DNA of 64,000 bases from Balneatrix alpica DSM 16621 (GCF_000619885.1 NZ_JHUZ01000014.1:147752-211751); one strand, 5' to 3'. Positions 18,237 through 28,281 are shown, counted from the stretch's first letter. Notes: generated by a model from the sequence alone, not told the origin. Numbers and translations: made by a program.

Positions 18237-20498
18237 TTAACGGGGGCAAGCCAAGGCCAGCCAGTCCTGCAGTTGCTCGACTGGGCGCGGTTTGCCAAGG
18301 TAAAAGCCCTGCACACAGTGGCAGCCTAGTTGCTCTAATAGTCGTTGCTGCTCGGGGGTTTCAATGCCTTCAGCAATGACTTTAATGCCACAGGAGTCTG
18401 CTAGGCCGAGGATGGCCTTGACGATCTTGAGGGAGCGTTCGTTATTCGGCAACCCGGCGATAAAAGAGCGATCAATTTTGACCGCCTGAATGGGGAAGTC
18501 GAGCAGGTAACTCAGTGAGGAGTAACCGGTTCCCAGATCATCCAGATAGATCTGATAACCCGTGGCGACGCAGGCCGCTAGGACGTTGCGGGTATGCTCG
18601 GATTTGTGCAGCAGAGTATCTTCGGTGATCTCCAGGCGTAGCCGTCCCTCCGGCAGTTGGTATTTTTGATTGATCTCCAACAACTGCTGAACCAGATCGT
18701 CCTGCATTAAACACTGGGGGCTGAGGTTGACGCTTAAATAGCCGTTAAACTGCGGATCACTTTGTTGCCATCGGCGCAATTGGCGGGCGGCTTGGTGCAG
18801 AGTGAACAGGGTTAGCTGATTGATCAGCCCCAGTTCGTTGCACAGAGGCAGGAAATCACCAGGCATAATCAGCCCGAGCTCCGGATGTGGCCAACGAATC
18901 AGGCATTCAAAGCCATGCAGCTGGCGTGGTTCCAGTTGCCAGATGGGTTGGTAATACAGGCACAGTTGTTCCTGTTGTAGGGCATGGCGCAGGTCATGGC
19001 TGATTTTGAGACGTTGTTTGCTGGCCTCATGCATGGTGGGGGTAAAAAAGCTGATTTGATTATGGCCACGGCGCTTAGCGCAATACATGGCGGTATCGGC
19101 ATCGCGTAGCAAAGGCTCTAACATCTGGTAATCGCGCATCAAGGCAATACCCAAGCTAAAGCTGGGCTGCAGTTCATGCTGGTCTATCTGATAGGGGCGG
19201 CACAAATCATCCAGAATACGTTGGCTAAGTTGCTGAATATCTTCCTGGTGATCCACCGCTTTTATGATGATGGCAAATTCATCTCCCCCCAAGCGCGCGG
19301 CCACATCCTGCTGGCGGACACTTTGCCGTAAACGGCGGGCAATCTTGACCAACAGGCGATCGCCGGTAACGTGCCCCAGGCTGTCGTTCACGGCTTTAAA
19401 TTCATCTAGATCGAGAAACAGTAAGGCATACAGGTGTTCTTGATCTTGCTGCTGTTGGCTAAGGGCCTGCTCCAGGTCACGCATAAACTGGCTTTGGTTT
19501 GGCAGTCCTGTCAGCGTATCGACCACCGCTTGTTGGCGTAACTCGGCATTTTCAGTGAAGTTGTGGCTGATATCCGTTTGGTGGCCGACAATTTTAACCA
19601 AGTTGCCCTGGTTATCGCGGGTAGCTCGTCCCCGGCACTGCATCCAGGTATCACGGAGGCCAACGATACGCTTGAGTTTGTAAGTTAAGCGTAGGCTGGT
19701 GCTATCCCCTTGCAGGTGTTGGCTGAGTTGATACTCGAAGTGTTCCCGTTCAGTGGGTTCAATGACTGCCAACCAGTCTTCCAAGCAGTGGATGCCTGGC
19801 ACTTCGGCAAGGCCGGTTTGTTTATACCAGTTAGCGGAGAAGTGCAGGCGATTCTGCTGTACATCCCATACCCAAAGGCTATCGCCTGAACCTTCCAGGG
19901 CTTGCTCTAGTAATATTTTTTGCTGGCGGTTTTCTTGCCATTGCTGGTATAGCTCTGTTACCGGGGCCAGTTGCCAAAACAATAAGTCATCCCAACCCTC
20001 TGCCACAGGAATAAACCATTGCTCCGGTGTGCCCAGGTTAAGGGCCTCCATGCTTTGTAGCTCCAGGTGCAGGCCCGGCAGGGTGCCTAAACGCCGAGCG
20101 CCGGCATTGGCCCAGAGCACCTGGTGTTGACGGTCGACTACCAGGGTTGGCAGCTCACCGACCTTGGAGGGCAGCAGAATATCCAGGCCAGGGCCTGGCT
20201 CGCAGTGCAAAGCATAGAGCAGCAGGCGTAGCAGGATGGCATCGGAGAGTTGATCCGGATGGGGAATCCACACCAGCGGGGCGGGCAGTCCCTGTACTTC
20301 CCCTCCCCAGGCGATCCAGGCATCGGCCGGCAGATTATCGGGATCAAGATGGAGACCCGGCTGGTCGACTAGCAGGCGATCCTGGGGCCCTAGCTGCTGC
20401 TGTTGCGTTAAAGCAATGCCGTAACGAGCCAGTAAAGTATCGGGTAACAAGCGGGCAAAAGCCGCCGGGTACTGGGTATGGCAGACCAGACGGGTCAT
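18237..20498 (-). CDS. PAS-GGDEF-EAL c-di-GMP signalling protein
   Basis: 753 residues without membrane segments. An N-terminal region of unknown type (about 1-200) is followed by a PAS fold (about 205-315), a GGDEF domain with intact LGGDEF, and an EAL-type domain. The EAL triad reads ECL (HGFECLIRW); the second half has the DDLGTGYSS loop. The glutamate is kept, so phosphodiesterase activity may survive. It begins three bases after the stop of the response-regulator gene, so the receiver protein probably controls it. ATG 20498 is preferred to the adjacent GTG 20501. Confidence 0.9.
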   Translation of the reverse strand: MTRLVCHTQYPAAFARLLPDTLLARYGIALTQQQQLGPQDRLLVDQPGLHLDPDNLPADAWIAWGGEVQGLPAPLVWIPHPDQLSDAILLRLLLYALHCEPGPGLDILLPSKVGELPTLVVDRQHQVLWANAGARRLGTLPGLHLELQSMEALNLGTPEQWFIPVAEGWDDLLFWQLAPVTELYQQWQENRQQKILLEQALEGSGDSLWVWDVQQNRLHFSANWYKQTGLAEVPGIHCLEDWLAVIEPTEREHFEYQLSQHLQGDSTSLRLTYKLKRIVGLRDTWMQCRGRATRDNQGNLVKIVGHQTDISHNFTENAELRQQAVVDTLTGLPNQSQFMRDLEQALSQQQQDQEHLYALLFLDLDEFKAVNDSLGHVTGDRLLVKIARRLRQSVRQQDVAARLGGDEFAIIIKAVDHQEDIQQLSQRILDDLCRPYQIDQHELQPSFSLGIALMRDYQMLEPLLRDADTAMYCAKRRGHNQISFFTPTMHEASKQRLKISHDLRHALQQEQLCLYYQPIWQLEPRQLHGFECLIRWPHPELGLIMPGDFLPLCNELGLINQLTLFTLHQAARQLRRWQQSDPQFNGYLSVNLSPQCLMQDDLVQQLLEINQKYQLPEGRLRLEITEDTLLHKSEHTRNVLAACVATGYQIYLDDLGTGYSSLSYLLDFPIQAVKIDRSFIAGLPNNERSLKIVKAILGLADSCGIKVIAEGIETPEQQRLLEQLGCHCVQGFYLGKPRPVEQLQDWLALACPR

Positions 20499-20501
20499 CA
20501 C

Positions 20502-20975
20502 TTACACCTTGGTGCGCTGTGGCAGTTCAACAATTTCCAGCCAGTATTCACCTACGCCCTTGAGCACGTCGACAAGGCCTTTAAAGGTGACGGGTTTGAC
20601 AATAAAGCCACTGACTCCCTTGAGGTAGCTCTGGGCAATGTCCTCTTCCGACTTGGACGTAGTCAGGACGATTACCGGCAGAGTGCGGAGTTGGGGGTGG
20701 TGTTTGAGCTCTTGTAGCACCTCACGGCCATCCTTACGGGGCATATTGAGGTCGAGCAGGATAATCCCGGGCGGGCTGGCGGGCTCGCTGTATTTGCCTT
20801 GGCCCAGTAGGTAATCCAGTAACTCTTGGCCATCCTGAACAAAGTCGATGTGATTGGCGATACGGCATTCTTCAAAGGCCTCGCGAATCAGTAAACGATC
20901 ATCTGGGTCGTCTTCCGCCACCAGAATATTAAGGGCGGTTTTGGTTTGCTTGAGTGCGGCGGCTGATAAGTGCAT
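20502..20975 (-). CDS. Single-domain response regulator (Rcp1-like)
   Basis: 157 residues, essentially one receiver domain: acidic pair EDD at 21-23, phosphoacceptor D75 (LLDLNMP), T105/T106 and K127 (VKPVT). No output domain. This type pairs with phytochrome-like kinases having the HDLQEPL box. It sits between the kinase gene and the GGDEF-EAL gene. ATG 20975 is used because GGGAG lies seven bases before it; the frame is open further upstream without a ribosome site. Confidence 0.9.
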   Translation of the reverse strand: MHLSAAALKQTKTALNILVAEDDPDDRLLIREAFEECRIANHIDFVQDGQELLDYLLGQGKYSEPASPPGIILLDLNMPRKDGREVLQELKHHPQLRTLPVIVLTTSKSEEDIAQSYLKGVSGFIVKPVTFKGLVDVLKGVGEYWLEIVELPQRTKV

Positions 20976-21022
20976 AACACTGCTCCCTGAATTGAGGAAC
21001 CATGATGTAACCCCATGCCAGA

Positions 21023-23734
21023 TCACGAATGCCCAGCATTATCTGTGGCGTCCTTGTCATTCGTGGATACTGACTCCATTTCGCTACGGCTGGCTGGCAA
21101 CAGCAGGCTGAAACAACTACCGCCCCCCAGTTGGCTATCGACTAAAATTTTGCCGCCGTGACGCAGCATGATCTTCTGACAGATAGCCAAGCCAATGCCC
21201 GTACCTGGATAGTGCGTACTGGGATTGAGCCTTTCAAGGGGGGTAAAGATACGTGCGTGATAATGGGGATCAATGCCGATGCCATTATCCGCCACGCTGA
21301 TGCCGATCCAGTGCTTTTCCTCATGCTGGTGGTGGACAGGTTTGATCTGAATCTGGGGGTGTTGGCCCTGGGGGACAAACTTCAAGGCGTTAGTGAGCAG
21401 GTTATGGACGACCTGCCGTAATAGACGAATATCCCCTTCTAAAATGGGCAGGGTTTCAATCTGCACCTGGGCCTGACTTTCTTGAATGCGTAATTCCAGA
21501 TCCTGTAGTACTTCCTCCACCAGGGCTTGGGACGAGAAGGGCTCAATGTTGAGGACGTGACGGTGTACCCGCGACAGTGCCAGCAGGTCTTCGATTAGTA
21601 AGCGCATCCGGGTGGCGGCGCTTTTCATGCGGATTAAGTAATCACGCCCCCGCTCGGACAGGTTGTCGGCCTCTAGTTCCAGCAAGCGATCACTAAAGGT
21701 CTGTACTTTGCGCAGCGGCTCCTGCAGGTCGTGGGAGGCGATGTAGGCAAAGTCTTGTAGTTCCTTATTACTGGCTTCGAGCTGCTGGGCGTAGCGTTGT
21801 AGAGAGAATAGGTGGGCTTCTCGCTCGCTAATGTCCAGTGCAATCAATACCCACTGCAACTGATCTTGAATGCGTGACACAAAGGCTCGGATTTCTACCG
21901 GATACAAGCTGCCATCTGGGCGGCGGAAGTGCGTAGTGATCAGCGTATCGAGTTGGGGAGTATGTTTGAGGTTATTCAGTTGGCTGCGTACTCGGTTGAC
22001 CTCATCCTCCGGTAGCAGGTCGGTCAACTGGGTGTAGAGGTGCTCGGAGCTTTGCTGCAGTTTATTCAGGGCTCCCAGATTCATGCGCTCAATTTCAAAA
22101 CGTTCATTGAGCACAATAATTTCGTTGGAGGCGGCCTGCATCAGGCGCCCTAGCTGCTCATTCAGGCGTTCGGCTTCGTGCAGTTCGCTCATATCCTGAA
22201 TCGCTGCAACAAAAATACGTTGGCCACTGACCTGGGTCTCGGTAACGGCTAGTAAGACAGGAATGGGGTGGCCTGCTTTATGGCGTGCATTGAGGGAGCG
22301 GGTTTTGCCGATGATATTGGACTCACCGTTTTGCAAGTACTGTTTGATGTAGTGCTGGTGATGGGGGGCAACTTGTTCAGGTACCAGAATATTGATGTTT
22401 TGGCCGAGCATTTCCTCTTGTTGATAGCCAAAGAGTCGAGCGGCAGCCGGATTGACGCTGACCAAAATGCCATCCTCACTGACAGTGAGTAGGCCATTGA
22501 CACTGGTATCGACAATGGCCTGGTGCAGACTTTGTTGATGAGTCAGCTCCCGCTCCCGCGCTGCTAATTGTGCTCCCATATCGTGTAGTGCTTGCTGAAT
22601 CTGGGCGATCTCATTGTGGTGTTTAGTAGGCGCAGGGATTTGAAACTGGCCTTGCCCTAACTGGTGGACCAAATCCAACAGGGTATTAAGGGGGCGTAGT
22701 TGCCGCTGTAATAACCAAGCCATGATGATGGCAGTGAGTACGCATACCCCCAGAAGCATTAACCAAACCGGCGAGGCAATACGGGTTTGGGCCTGCACGA
22801 GTTCATCTTCAGGAACCAGCTGCAGCAACCACAGCGGTTCTGCCATGGGGATACGATGGCTGAGCCCTAAAGGTGAGCTGTGTAGTAACCAAGACTGGCC
22901 CAGGTAATCATTTAACAGGCGTTGCTGTGGGTGATCCAATGGCAATTGGGCCAGGTCAGGAAAAAGGGAACTGAGTAGGTAGGTATCCCCCCGGGTAAAG
23001 CTGAACTCATGCTGGGGAGCCAGGGGATGGAGCAGCGGTTGCAGGTGTTTATTAACCACATGTAAGTGTGGGTTCTGTTGTTGCAGGCGCTGTAGCAGCG
23101 CCTGAATATTCACATCAACAATCAACAGCCCGCTATGTTGTTCATCTTCGCCAATGCGAGTGAGCAGGCGCAGGGTAGGGTGCTGACTCAAGGCAGCAGG
23201 AGCATCATTGTCGAGCCGATCAATGGGCGCCATATAGGTTTGCCCTGGTTGCATCCGGATGGCATGGCGGACATAGGGCAGGCTGGCTTGTGGCGTAGTG
23301 GGTAGTGCCTCTGGGACACGGCTAGTCCAGGCCAAGACTTCACCCACTTGAGTGGGGGCAAGGCTGAGCAAGCGTATTTGCAGGTAATCGGCTTCTGTCT
23401 CAAGGCGTGCTTTTAACAGGGCGGCGACGAGCGGTTGGGTGGGCATGCCCTGTAACAGACGTTGGATCGCCGGTAGCTGGCTGAGAAAGCGGCTGTCTTC
23501 ATACAGCGTTAACAGTTTTTGCTCGAGTAGCAGAGTCTGTTGCTGCAAGCGATGGTTTAACTCGGACTGGCCGCTCAGGCGTAGGTACTGCTGGTGGTTG
23601 AAATACAGCAGGGTGGCCGCGGTAAACATGCCAAATACCAGTGCGCCTAGGCTGAGAACTAGCATTCTACGAGTGAGAGAGTGCCAGAACCGTTGCCAGA
23701 GAGGGGAATGGGCTGCTTCCGGTGCTGCGCGCAT
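21023..23734 (-). CDS. Membrane hybrid-input sensor histidine kinase (periplasmic sensor, HAMP, two PAS)
   Basis: 903 residues. Order: membrane helix near residue 25, a large periplasmic sensor domain (about 45-325), a second helix (VWLMLLGVCVLTAIIMAWLL), HAMP, PAS (about 405-520, ending FVAAIQDMSE), a second PAS, then HisKA with FAYIASHDLQEPLRKVQTF and an HATPase domain with NALKFVPQG and GIGLAICQKI. The HDLQEPL box is of the phytochrome kinase type. The GGAG ribosome site fits ATG 23734. First gene of an operon with a receiver protein and a GGDEF-EAL protein. The signal is unknown. Confidence 0.92.
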   Translation of the reverse strand: MRAAPEAAHSPLWQRFWHSLTRRMLVLSLGALVFGMFTAATLLYFNHQQYLRLSGQSELNHRLQQQTLLLEQKLLTLYEDSRFLSQLPAIQRLLQGMPTQPLVAALLKARLETEADYLQIRLLSLAPTQVGEVLAWTSRVPEALPTTPQASLPYVRHAIRMQPGQTYMAPIDRLDNDAPAALSQHPTLRLLTRIGEDEQHSGLLIVDVNIQALLQRLQQQNPHLHVVNKHLQPLLHPLAPQHEFSFTRGDTYLLSSLFPDLAQLPLDHPQQRLLNDYLGQSWLLHSSPLGLSHRIPMAEPLWLLQLVPEDELVQAQTRIASPVWLMLLGVCVLTAIIMAWLLQRQLRPLNTLLDLVHQLGQGQFQIPAPTKHHNEIAQIQQALHDMGAQLAARERELTHQQSLHQAIVDTSVNGLLTVSEDGILVSVNPAAARLFGYQQEEMLGQNINILVPEQVAPHHQHYIKQYLQNGESNIIGKTRSLNARHKAGHPIPVLLAVTETQVSGQRIFVAAIQDMSELHEAERLNEQLGRLMQAASNEIIVLNERFEIERMNLGALNKLQQSSEHLYTQLTDLLPEDEVNRVRSQLNNLKHTPQLDTLITTHFRRPDGSLYPVEIRAFVSRIQDQLQWVLIALDISEREAHLFSLQRYAQQLEASNKELQDFAYIASHDLQEPLRKVQTFSDRLLELEADNLSERGRDYLIRMKSAATRMRLLIEDLLALSRVHRHVLNIEPFSSQALVEEVLQDLELRIQESQAQVQIETLPILEGDIRLLRQVVHNLLTNALKFVPQGQHPQIQIKPVHHQHEEKHWIGISVADNGIGIDPHYHARIFTPLERLNPSTHYPGTGIGLAICQKIMLRHGGKILVDSQLGGGSCFSLLLPASRSEMESVSTNDKDATDNAGHS

Positions 23735-24043
23735 TCAAGTCTCCATATACATCAGTTGGGGTTATGTATCCTTTGGGGCCCTAACGACTTTTTAGCGCAT
23801 TAATCGGCGTATCGCGAGATGGGTTGCCGAATTAAGCGATGGCTCCGCATTGCTGCTCTATGCAGTCACATCCTGGCTTATTGGGCATGACAAACGCGCT
23901 TACCAAGGGCAACTGCGATGTTATGGAGCAGAATGATCCCGCTTGCTAGGGGCAAATGAGCAGATTAGCTTGGCTTAATATTGTTGCAATTGTTCTGTTA
24001 GTTTTGCAGGGCCATCCTTGGCCCGCTAAGTGTTTTGCGCCGG
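23735..24043. other. Intergenic region, kinase promoter side
   Basis: 309 bases with no convincing gene. The left end holds the kinase ribosome site. A short hairpin, GGGCCA (24009-24014) with TGGCCC (24019-24024), lies close after the M32 peptidase stop and may end that transcript, but it has no U-tract. No promoter could be assigned with confidence. Confidence 0.5.
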
Positions 24044-25552
24044 TTAAAGATAACGGCGGCGCAGATGCTGTTCCAGATAGCTGGCATTGAGGCTTTCGCC
24101 GGTGGCCCGTTGCAGGAGCTCCGGGGTGCTATAGAGGCAGCCCTGGGACCAGATGTGTTGTTCTAACCAGGCAAAGACTTCACCCAGGCGCTGTTGGCGG
24201 ATCAGCTCATCCAGGCTGCCCAGCTGGCGCTCGACGGCTGCCGCCTGCTGGGCGGCATAGATGGCCCCCAGGGTGTAGCTGGGGAAGTAGCCAAAAGAAC
24301 CATCGGTCCAGTGGATATCCTGCATGCAGCCCTGGCGGTCATTCCCCAGGGTACGGATGCCCAGATAAGCCTGCATTTTTTCATCCCAGAGGGCGGGGAT
24401 GTCCTCGACTTCAATCTCGCCTTCAATCAGCGCCTTCTCTAACTCATAACGCAGGATAATGTGACAGGGGTAGGTGACTTCATCGGCATCGACACGAATA
24501 AAGCCGGGCTGTACCCGGGTGTAGAAGCGAATCAGGTTATCCAGCGCTAAGGCGGGCTGCTGGGGGAAGGCTTGCACCATCAACGGCTGCAGTTGCTCCA
24601 GCATGGCGGGGTGACGGCCAAGCTGCATTTCAAAGAACAGGCTTTGGGACTCATGCACCCCCATTGAGCGTGCCTCCCCCACTGGCTGGTAGGCCCAGGC
24701 TTTGGGTAGCCCCTGCTCATAGCGAGCGTGGCCGGTTTCATGAATCACCCCCATCAGGCTCTGGGTAAAGTCGTCTTCACTGTAGCGTGTGGTAATGCGC
24801 ACATCAGAGGGCACACCACCGCAGAAGGGATGGGCGGAGACATCCAAACGGCCATGGTTAAAATCAAAGCCGAGCTTGGCCATCGCCGCCAGCCCTAGTT
24901 CACGCTGCTGGGCAATGGCAAAGGGCCCCTGGGGAGGGATAACGGGTTCCTGGGCCTGCTTTGCCAGCACCTGTTGGATTAAACCGGGTAACCAGCTTTT
25001 CATCTGGCCGAACAGGCTATCCAGGGTGGCACAGTCAATGCCGGGTTCATACAGCTCAAGCAGGGCATCATAACGACGGCAGCCCAGGTGCTCGGCGCGG
25101 ATGGCGGCTTCTTGCCGGCTAAGGGCAACTACTTCCTTGAGGTTGGCGGCAAAGCCTTGCCAGTCATTCTGCTTGCGTTGCTGGCGCCAGCCGTGTTCGC
25201 AGCGCGCCCCTGCCAGGCTCTTGGCTTTGACCAGTTCGGCGGGCAGCAGATTGGCCTGTTGCCATTGGCGGCGCATTTCATTGAGGTTGGCCCGTTGCCA
25301 GGCATCCAGCTCGGCTTGTTCCGCTGCGGCCAACCAGTCTTTGACCTGGGGTTGGCAGAGTTGGGCATGACAGAGACTGCTGAGCTCGGCGATGGCATCG
25401 GCACGGGCTTGCATGCCACCATCGGGCATCATTGCCGCCTGATCCCAGTGGCCCAAGGCCAACAGGTGGCGATAGTGCGCCAAACGCTGGAATAGATTTT
25501 GCAGTTCCTGGTACGCCATTAACGAAGATTGATTGGCAGCATTTGCAGACAT
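24044..25552 (-). CDS. Carboxypeptidase M32 (Taq type)
   Basis: 502 residues, family-typical length. The zinc motif HETGH lies at residues 271-275, followed by the M32-specific segments HESQSLFFE and IRFYTRVQPGFIRVDADEVTYPCHI. Removes C-terminal amino acids from peptides in the cytoplasm. AGGG six bases upstream supports ATG 25552. Divergent from the NlpC/P60 lipoprotein gene. Confidence 0.95.
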   Translation of the reverse strand: MSANAANQSSLMAYQELQNLFQRLAHYRHLLALGHWDQAAMMPDGGMQARADAIAELSSLCHAQLCQPQVKDWLAAAEQAELDAWQRANLNEMRRQWQQANLLPAELVKAKSLAGARCEHGWRQQRKQNDWQGFAANLKEVVALSRQEAAIRAEHLGCRRYDALLELYEPGIDCATLDSLFGQMKSWLPGLIQQVLAKQAQEPVIPPQGPFAIAQQRELGLAAMAKLGFDFNHGRLDVSAHPFCGGVPSDVRITTRYSEDDFTQSLMGVIHETGHARYEQGLPKAWAYQPVGEARSMGVHESQSLFFEMQLGRHPAMLEQLQPLMVQAFPQQPALALDNLIRFYTRVQPGFIRVDADEVTYPCHIILRYELEKALIEGEIEVEDIPALWDEKMQAYLGIRTLGNDRQGCMQDIHWTDGSFGYFPSYTLGAIYAAQQAAAVERQLGSLDELIRQQRLGEVFAWLEQHIWSQGCLYSTPELLQRATGESLNASYLEQHLRRRYL

Positions 25553-25569
25553 GGGGTTCCCTGTATAAT
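25543..25569 (+). promoter_or_regulatory. Candidate sigma-70 promoter for the NlpC/P60 gene
   Basis: A consensus -10 TATAAT at 25564-25569 is preceded by TTGCAG at 25543-25548 with a short 15-bp spacer. Transcription would start near 25576, about 72 bases before the gene. Confidence 0.4.
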
Positions 25570-25647
25570 TCGTGCCGCAATCAAGCAGCGATGACAGGCA
25601 CCTCGACAGACCTGAAATAGCAAGGTTAGACGAGGCACTGAACAGAC

Positions 25648-26292
25648 ATGAAGGTCATGATGATAGAACGAGTCTCCAAACAGGTGAAGCGCTGGGTTCC
25701 GCTCAGTTTGGTCTTATCGGTCAGTTTAGGATTGGTGGGTTGTGGTGGTCAGCAGGCTAAACCTCAGCAACAACCCGCCTTGCGCTATTTTAGCGGCAGC
25801 TTAGTGCAGGAGCCTTTGAGCGAGCAGGAGCAGTTGCAGGTGTTGGCCAAGGTGCAGAGCCAGGTTGACAAGCCCTATGTGTGGGGTGGGCAGTCTGAGC
25901 GTCAGGGTTTTGATTGCTCCGGTATTCTGGTGTGGAGCTTCCAGCAGTTAGGTCTGCAGGGCTTTAAGTATCGCAATGGCTATGAAAAAGACGTCACCGC
26001 CGATGCGCTCTATCTGTATAACACCCATCCGTTAACCGAGTTTGTGCAACTGCGTAAGGGCGACTGGATTTTCCTCGACCCGAAAGGCAAAGGCTATCAG
26101 ACCCATGTGGCGGTGTTTTCCCATGTTGATAACGAAGGCCAGGTGTGGGTATGGGATGCATCCTCCAATGCAGGCAAAATCAGCCTGCGTCCAGTAACCG
26201 GTTTCTGGAATAAGCGCCCGGTGTTTGGTCGGCCAATGAAGCTGATTCCCTCTGAGCGTGCTGCCCGTACGGCGTTGCTGGCCTCCCATTGA
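25648..26292 (+). CDS. NlpC/P60 family lipoprotein, putative peptidoglycan endopeptidase
   Basis: 214 residues. The signal peptide ends in a lipobox with C32 (LGLVGC). The NlpC/P60 domain carries catalytic Cys90 in QGFDCSG and His153 in QTHVAVF, so a cell-wall peptide hydrolase acting in the periplasm is likely. The exact start is uncertain: ATG codons at 25648, 25657 and 25660 are all in frame and no strong ribosome site distinguishes them. The next gene begins soon after, or overlaps it. Confidence 0.88.
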   Translation: MKVMMIERVSKQVKRWVPLSLVLSVSLGLVGCGGQQAKPQQQPALRYFSGSLVQEPLSEQEQLQVLAKVQSQVDKPYVWGGQSERQGFDCSGILVWSFQQLGLQGFKYRNGYEKDVTADALYLYNTHPLTEFVQLRKGDWIFLDPKGKGYQTHVAVFSHVDNEGQVWVWDASSNAGKISLRPVTGFWNKRPVFGRPMKLIPSERAARTALLASH

Positions 26293-26354
26293 AGTGGTGG
26301 CAACACCTTGTCCGTTGTCTGCCTGGCGTATGGCCAGGGCAGGAGTCGAGTGCC

Positions 26355-27113
26355 ATGGCTGAGCAAGAAATTTATCGCGCCTACGATGAGTGGGGGGTAA
26401 TCCGCGTCATCGATGGTGGCCCTTATCGCTACCTCTGTTTCGGTGATGAAGCGGAGACCGAGCAAGCCTGCATCTTGCGCACGAATCCGTTTTGGATTGA
26501 GTACGACTATGTGCAGGCGATGCTGTTAAGCCTGGTGCTGCATGAACGGCCGCAGCGGGCATTGGTGTTAGGTCTGGGGGGCGGCACCCTGGCGCAGGCT
26601 TTATTGCGGGTTGAACCGGCGCTGAGTATTCAGGTGGTGGAGTTGCGCCAAGGGGTGATTGAGGCGGCCCAGCAGTTTTTTGCTTTTCCGGCCAGTCACC
26701 CGCGCATGGAGTTACTGCGGGCCAATGCGCTGGAAGTGGTGCGCAGCTGCCCCGATAACAGCTTCGACCTGATTCTGACTGACCTGTATCTGGAGCAGGG
26801 TATGGCGGCGGAGCAGGGACAGCAGAGCTTTCTTGAGGCCTGTGGGCGGGTACTGGGTAAGCGGGGTTGGTTGGTGCTGAATCATTGGCAGGAGGGTAAC
26901 AGTGGCCGTCCCCAGGATGAGGCGCGCTTGGCAGAGGTGTTTCCCCACTACTGGCTGTGTCCAGTGGAAGAAGGCAATGTGGTGGTGTTTGCTCGCCAGG
27001 GGGAGGCGTTGGCTGGGTTGAGTCGTGCTCAGGTTGATCAGGCCCGGCAGCTGGGGCGGCAATTGCAATTACCGCTGGGGCGCTTGCTCAATCGCTTACG
27101 CCCCGGCGGGTGA
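26355..27113 (+). CDS. Spermidine-synthase-like (SpeE fold) protein of unknown reaction
   Basis: 252 residues with a Rossmann methyltransferase or spermidine-synthase fold: motif I ALVLGLGGGTLAQAL, the acidic ribose contact VVELRQGVIEAA, and FDLILTDLY. The aspartate of the usual GGGDGG motif of true aminopropyltransferases is missing, so spermidine synthesis is doubtful. ATG 26355 is chosen because AGGAG at 26341-26345 precedes it; a TTG at 26289 overlapping the upstream stop would add 22 residues. It probably shares a transcript with the NlpC/P60 gene. Confidence 0.75.
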   Translation: MAEQEIYRAYDEWGVIRVIDGGPYRYLCFGDEAETEQACILRTNPFWIEYDYVQAMLLSLVLHERPQRALVLGLGGGTLAQALLRVEPALSIQVVELRQGVIEAAQQFFAFPASHPRMELLRANALEVVRSCPDNSFDLILTDLYLEQGMAAEQGQQSFLEACGRVLGKRGWLVLNHWQEGNSGRPQDEARLAEVFPHYWLCPVEEGNVVVFARQGEALAGLSRAQVDQARQLGRQLQLPLGRLLNRLRPGG

Positions 27114-27133
27114 GTCGTTATCGTTAGCTGTGC

Positions 27134-28150
27134 TCAGCGGTTATAGCCGTAAAACTCCAGATACCATTTGACGAAGCGCCGCACCCCATCCTTGAGGGGT
27201 GTATGGGGGCGATAGCCTACCGCCTGGGCCAGGGCCTCAACATCGGCATAGGTGTCAGGCACATCCCCTGGCTGCATCGGCAGCATCTGTTTTTCTGCCT
27301 TGCGGCCAATGGCTTCTTCCAGGGCGGCAATGTAGTCGAGCAGTTCTACCGGCTGTTGATTGCCGATGTTATATACCCGCCAAGGGGCACGGCTGCTGCC
27401 GGGATCAGGGGAGAGACCCGACCATTTTGGATTGGCGCTGGCGGGTTTATCCAGGGTACGGATAATGCCCTCGACGATGTCATCGATGTAGGTGAAGTCG
27501 CGGCGATGGCGACCATAGTTAAACACCTGCAGGGGGTTACCCTTGAGGATCGCATCGGCAAACTTGAACGGCGACATATCTGGCCGTCCCCAGGGGCCGT
27601 AAACGGTAAAGAAGCGTAGGCCGGTAGTGGGGAGTTGGTAGAGGTGGCTGTAGGTGTGGGCCATCAGCTCGTTGGCTTTTTTGGTGGCGGCGTAGAGCGA
27701 TAACGGGTGATCGACGTTGTCATGCACCGAGAAAGGCATGGTCTCGTTAGCGCCATAGACAGAGCTGGAGGAGGCATACACCAGGTGTTCAATCTGATGA
27801 TGGCGGCACCCCTCAAGAATATTGATAAAGCCCACCAGGTTGGCATCCACATAGGCGTGGGGGTTATCAATGGAGTAGCGTACCCCGGCTTGGGCGGCTA
27901 AATGCACGACCCGCTGCAAGCCCTGCTCGGTAAAGAGTTGCTCCATTGCGGCACGATCAGCAATATCCATGCGGATAAACTGAAAGTCACCACCCTGGGC
28001 CTGGATATGCTGCAGGCGGGCTTCCTTCAGGCTGGGGTCATAGTAGTCATTGAGATTATCAATGCCCACCACGCTATCACCGCGCTTGAGTAACGCGCGA
28101 CACACATAGGAGCCGATAAAGCCTGCGGCGCCGGTTACCAGTACTTTCAT
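27134..28150 (-). CDS. NAD-dependent nucleotide-sugar epimerase (UDP-glucuronate 4-epimerase type)
   Basis: 338 residues, extended SDR fold. N-terminal NAD motif [13 protein letters not shown], substrate region [11 protein letters not shown], catalytic [14 protein letters not shown] and the [13 protein letters not shown]yr-x-x-x-Lys pair. The NDYYD segment is typical of UDP-glucuronate 4-epimerases that make UDP-galacturonate for LPS or capsule. AGGAGG upstream supports ATG 28150. Divergent from waaA, so its product may feed surface polysaccharide. Confidence 0.9.
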   Translation of the reverse strand: MKVLVTGAAGFIGSYVCRALLKRGDSVVGIDNLNDYYDPSLKEARLQHIQAQGGDFQFIRMDIADRAAMEQLFTEQGLQRVVHLAAQAGVRYSIDNPHAYVDANLVGFINILEGCRHHQIEHLVYASSSSVYGANETMPFSVHDNVDHPLSLYAATKKANELMAHTYSHLYQLPTTGLRFFTVYGPWGRPDMSPFKFADAILKGNPLQVFNYGRHRRDFTYIDDIVEGIIRTLDKPASANPKWSGLSPDPGSSRAPWRVYNIGNQQPVELLDYIAALEEAIGRKAEKQMLPMQPGDVPDTYADVEALAQAVGYRPHTPLKDGVRRFVKWYLEFYGYNR

Positions 28151-28281
28151 GCCTACCTCCTCTGCAATCAGGCCTGCTGGCAGGCGGGCATTGTATACCA
28201 AGCGCAGGGTAAATGTCTGAAGCGGGACGTATTCGTCCCTGGCTGGTAGAATGGCGCGGATTTTTTCGACTAGGCATATCC

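Noticed and set aside
23735..24043. Small RNA gene in the 309-bp gap
   Set aside because: Only a short stem without U-tract and no promoter could be found.
26355..27113. Calling the gene speE
   Set aside because: The catalytic glycine-loop aspartate of aminopropyltransferases is missing and no speD is nearby.
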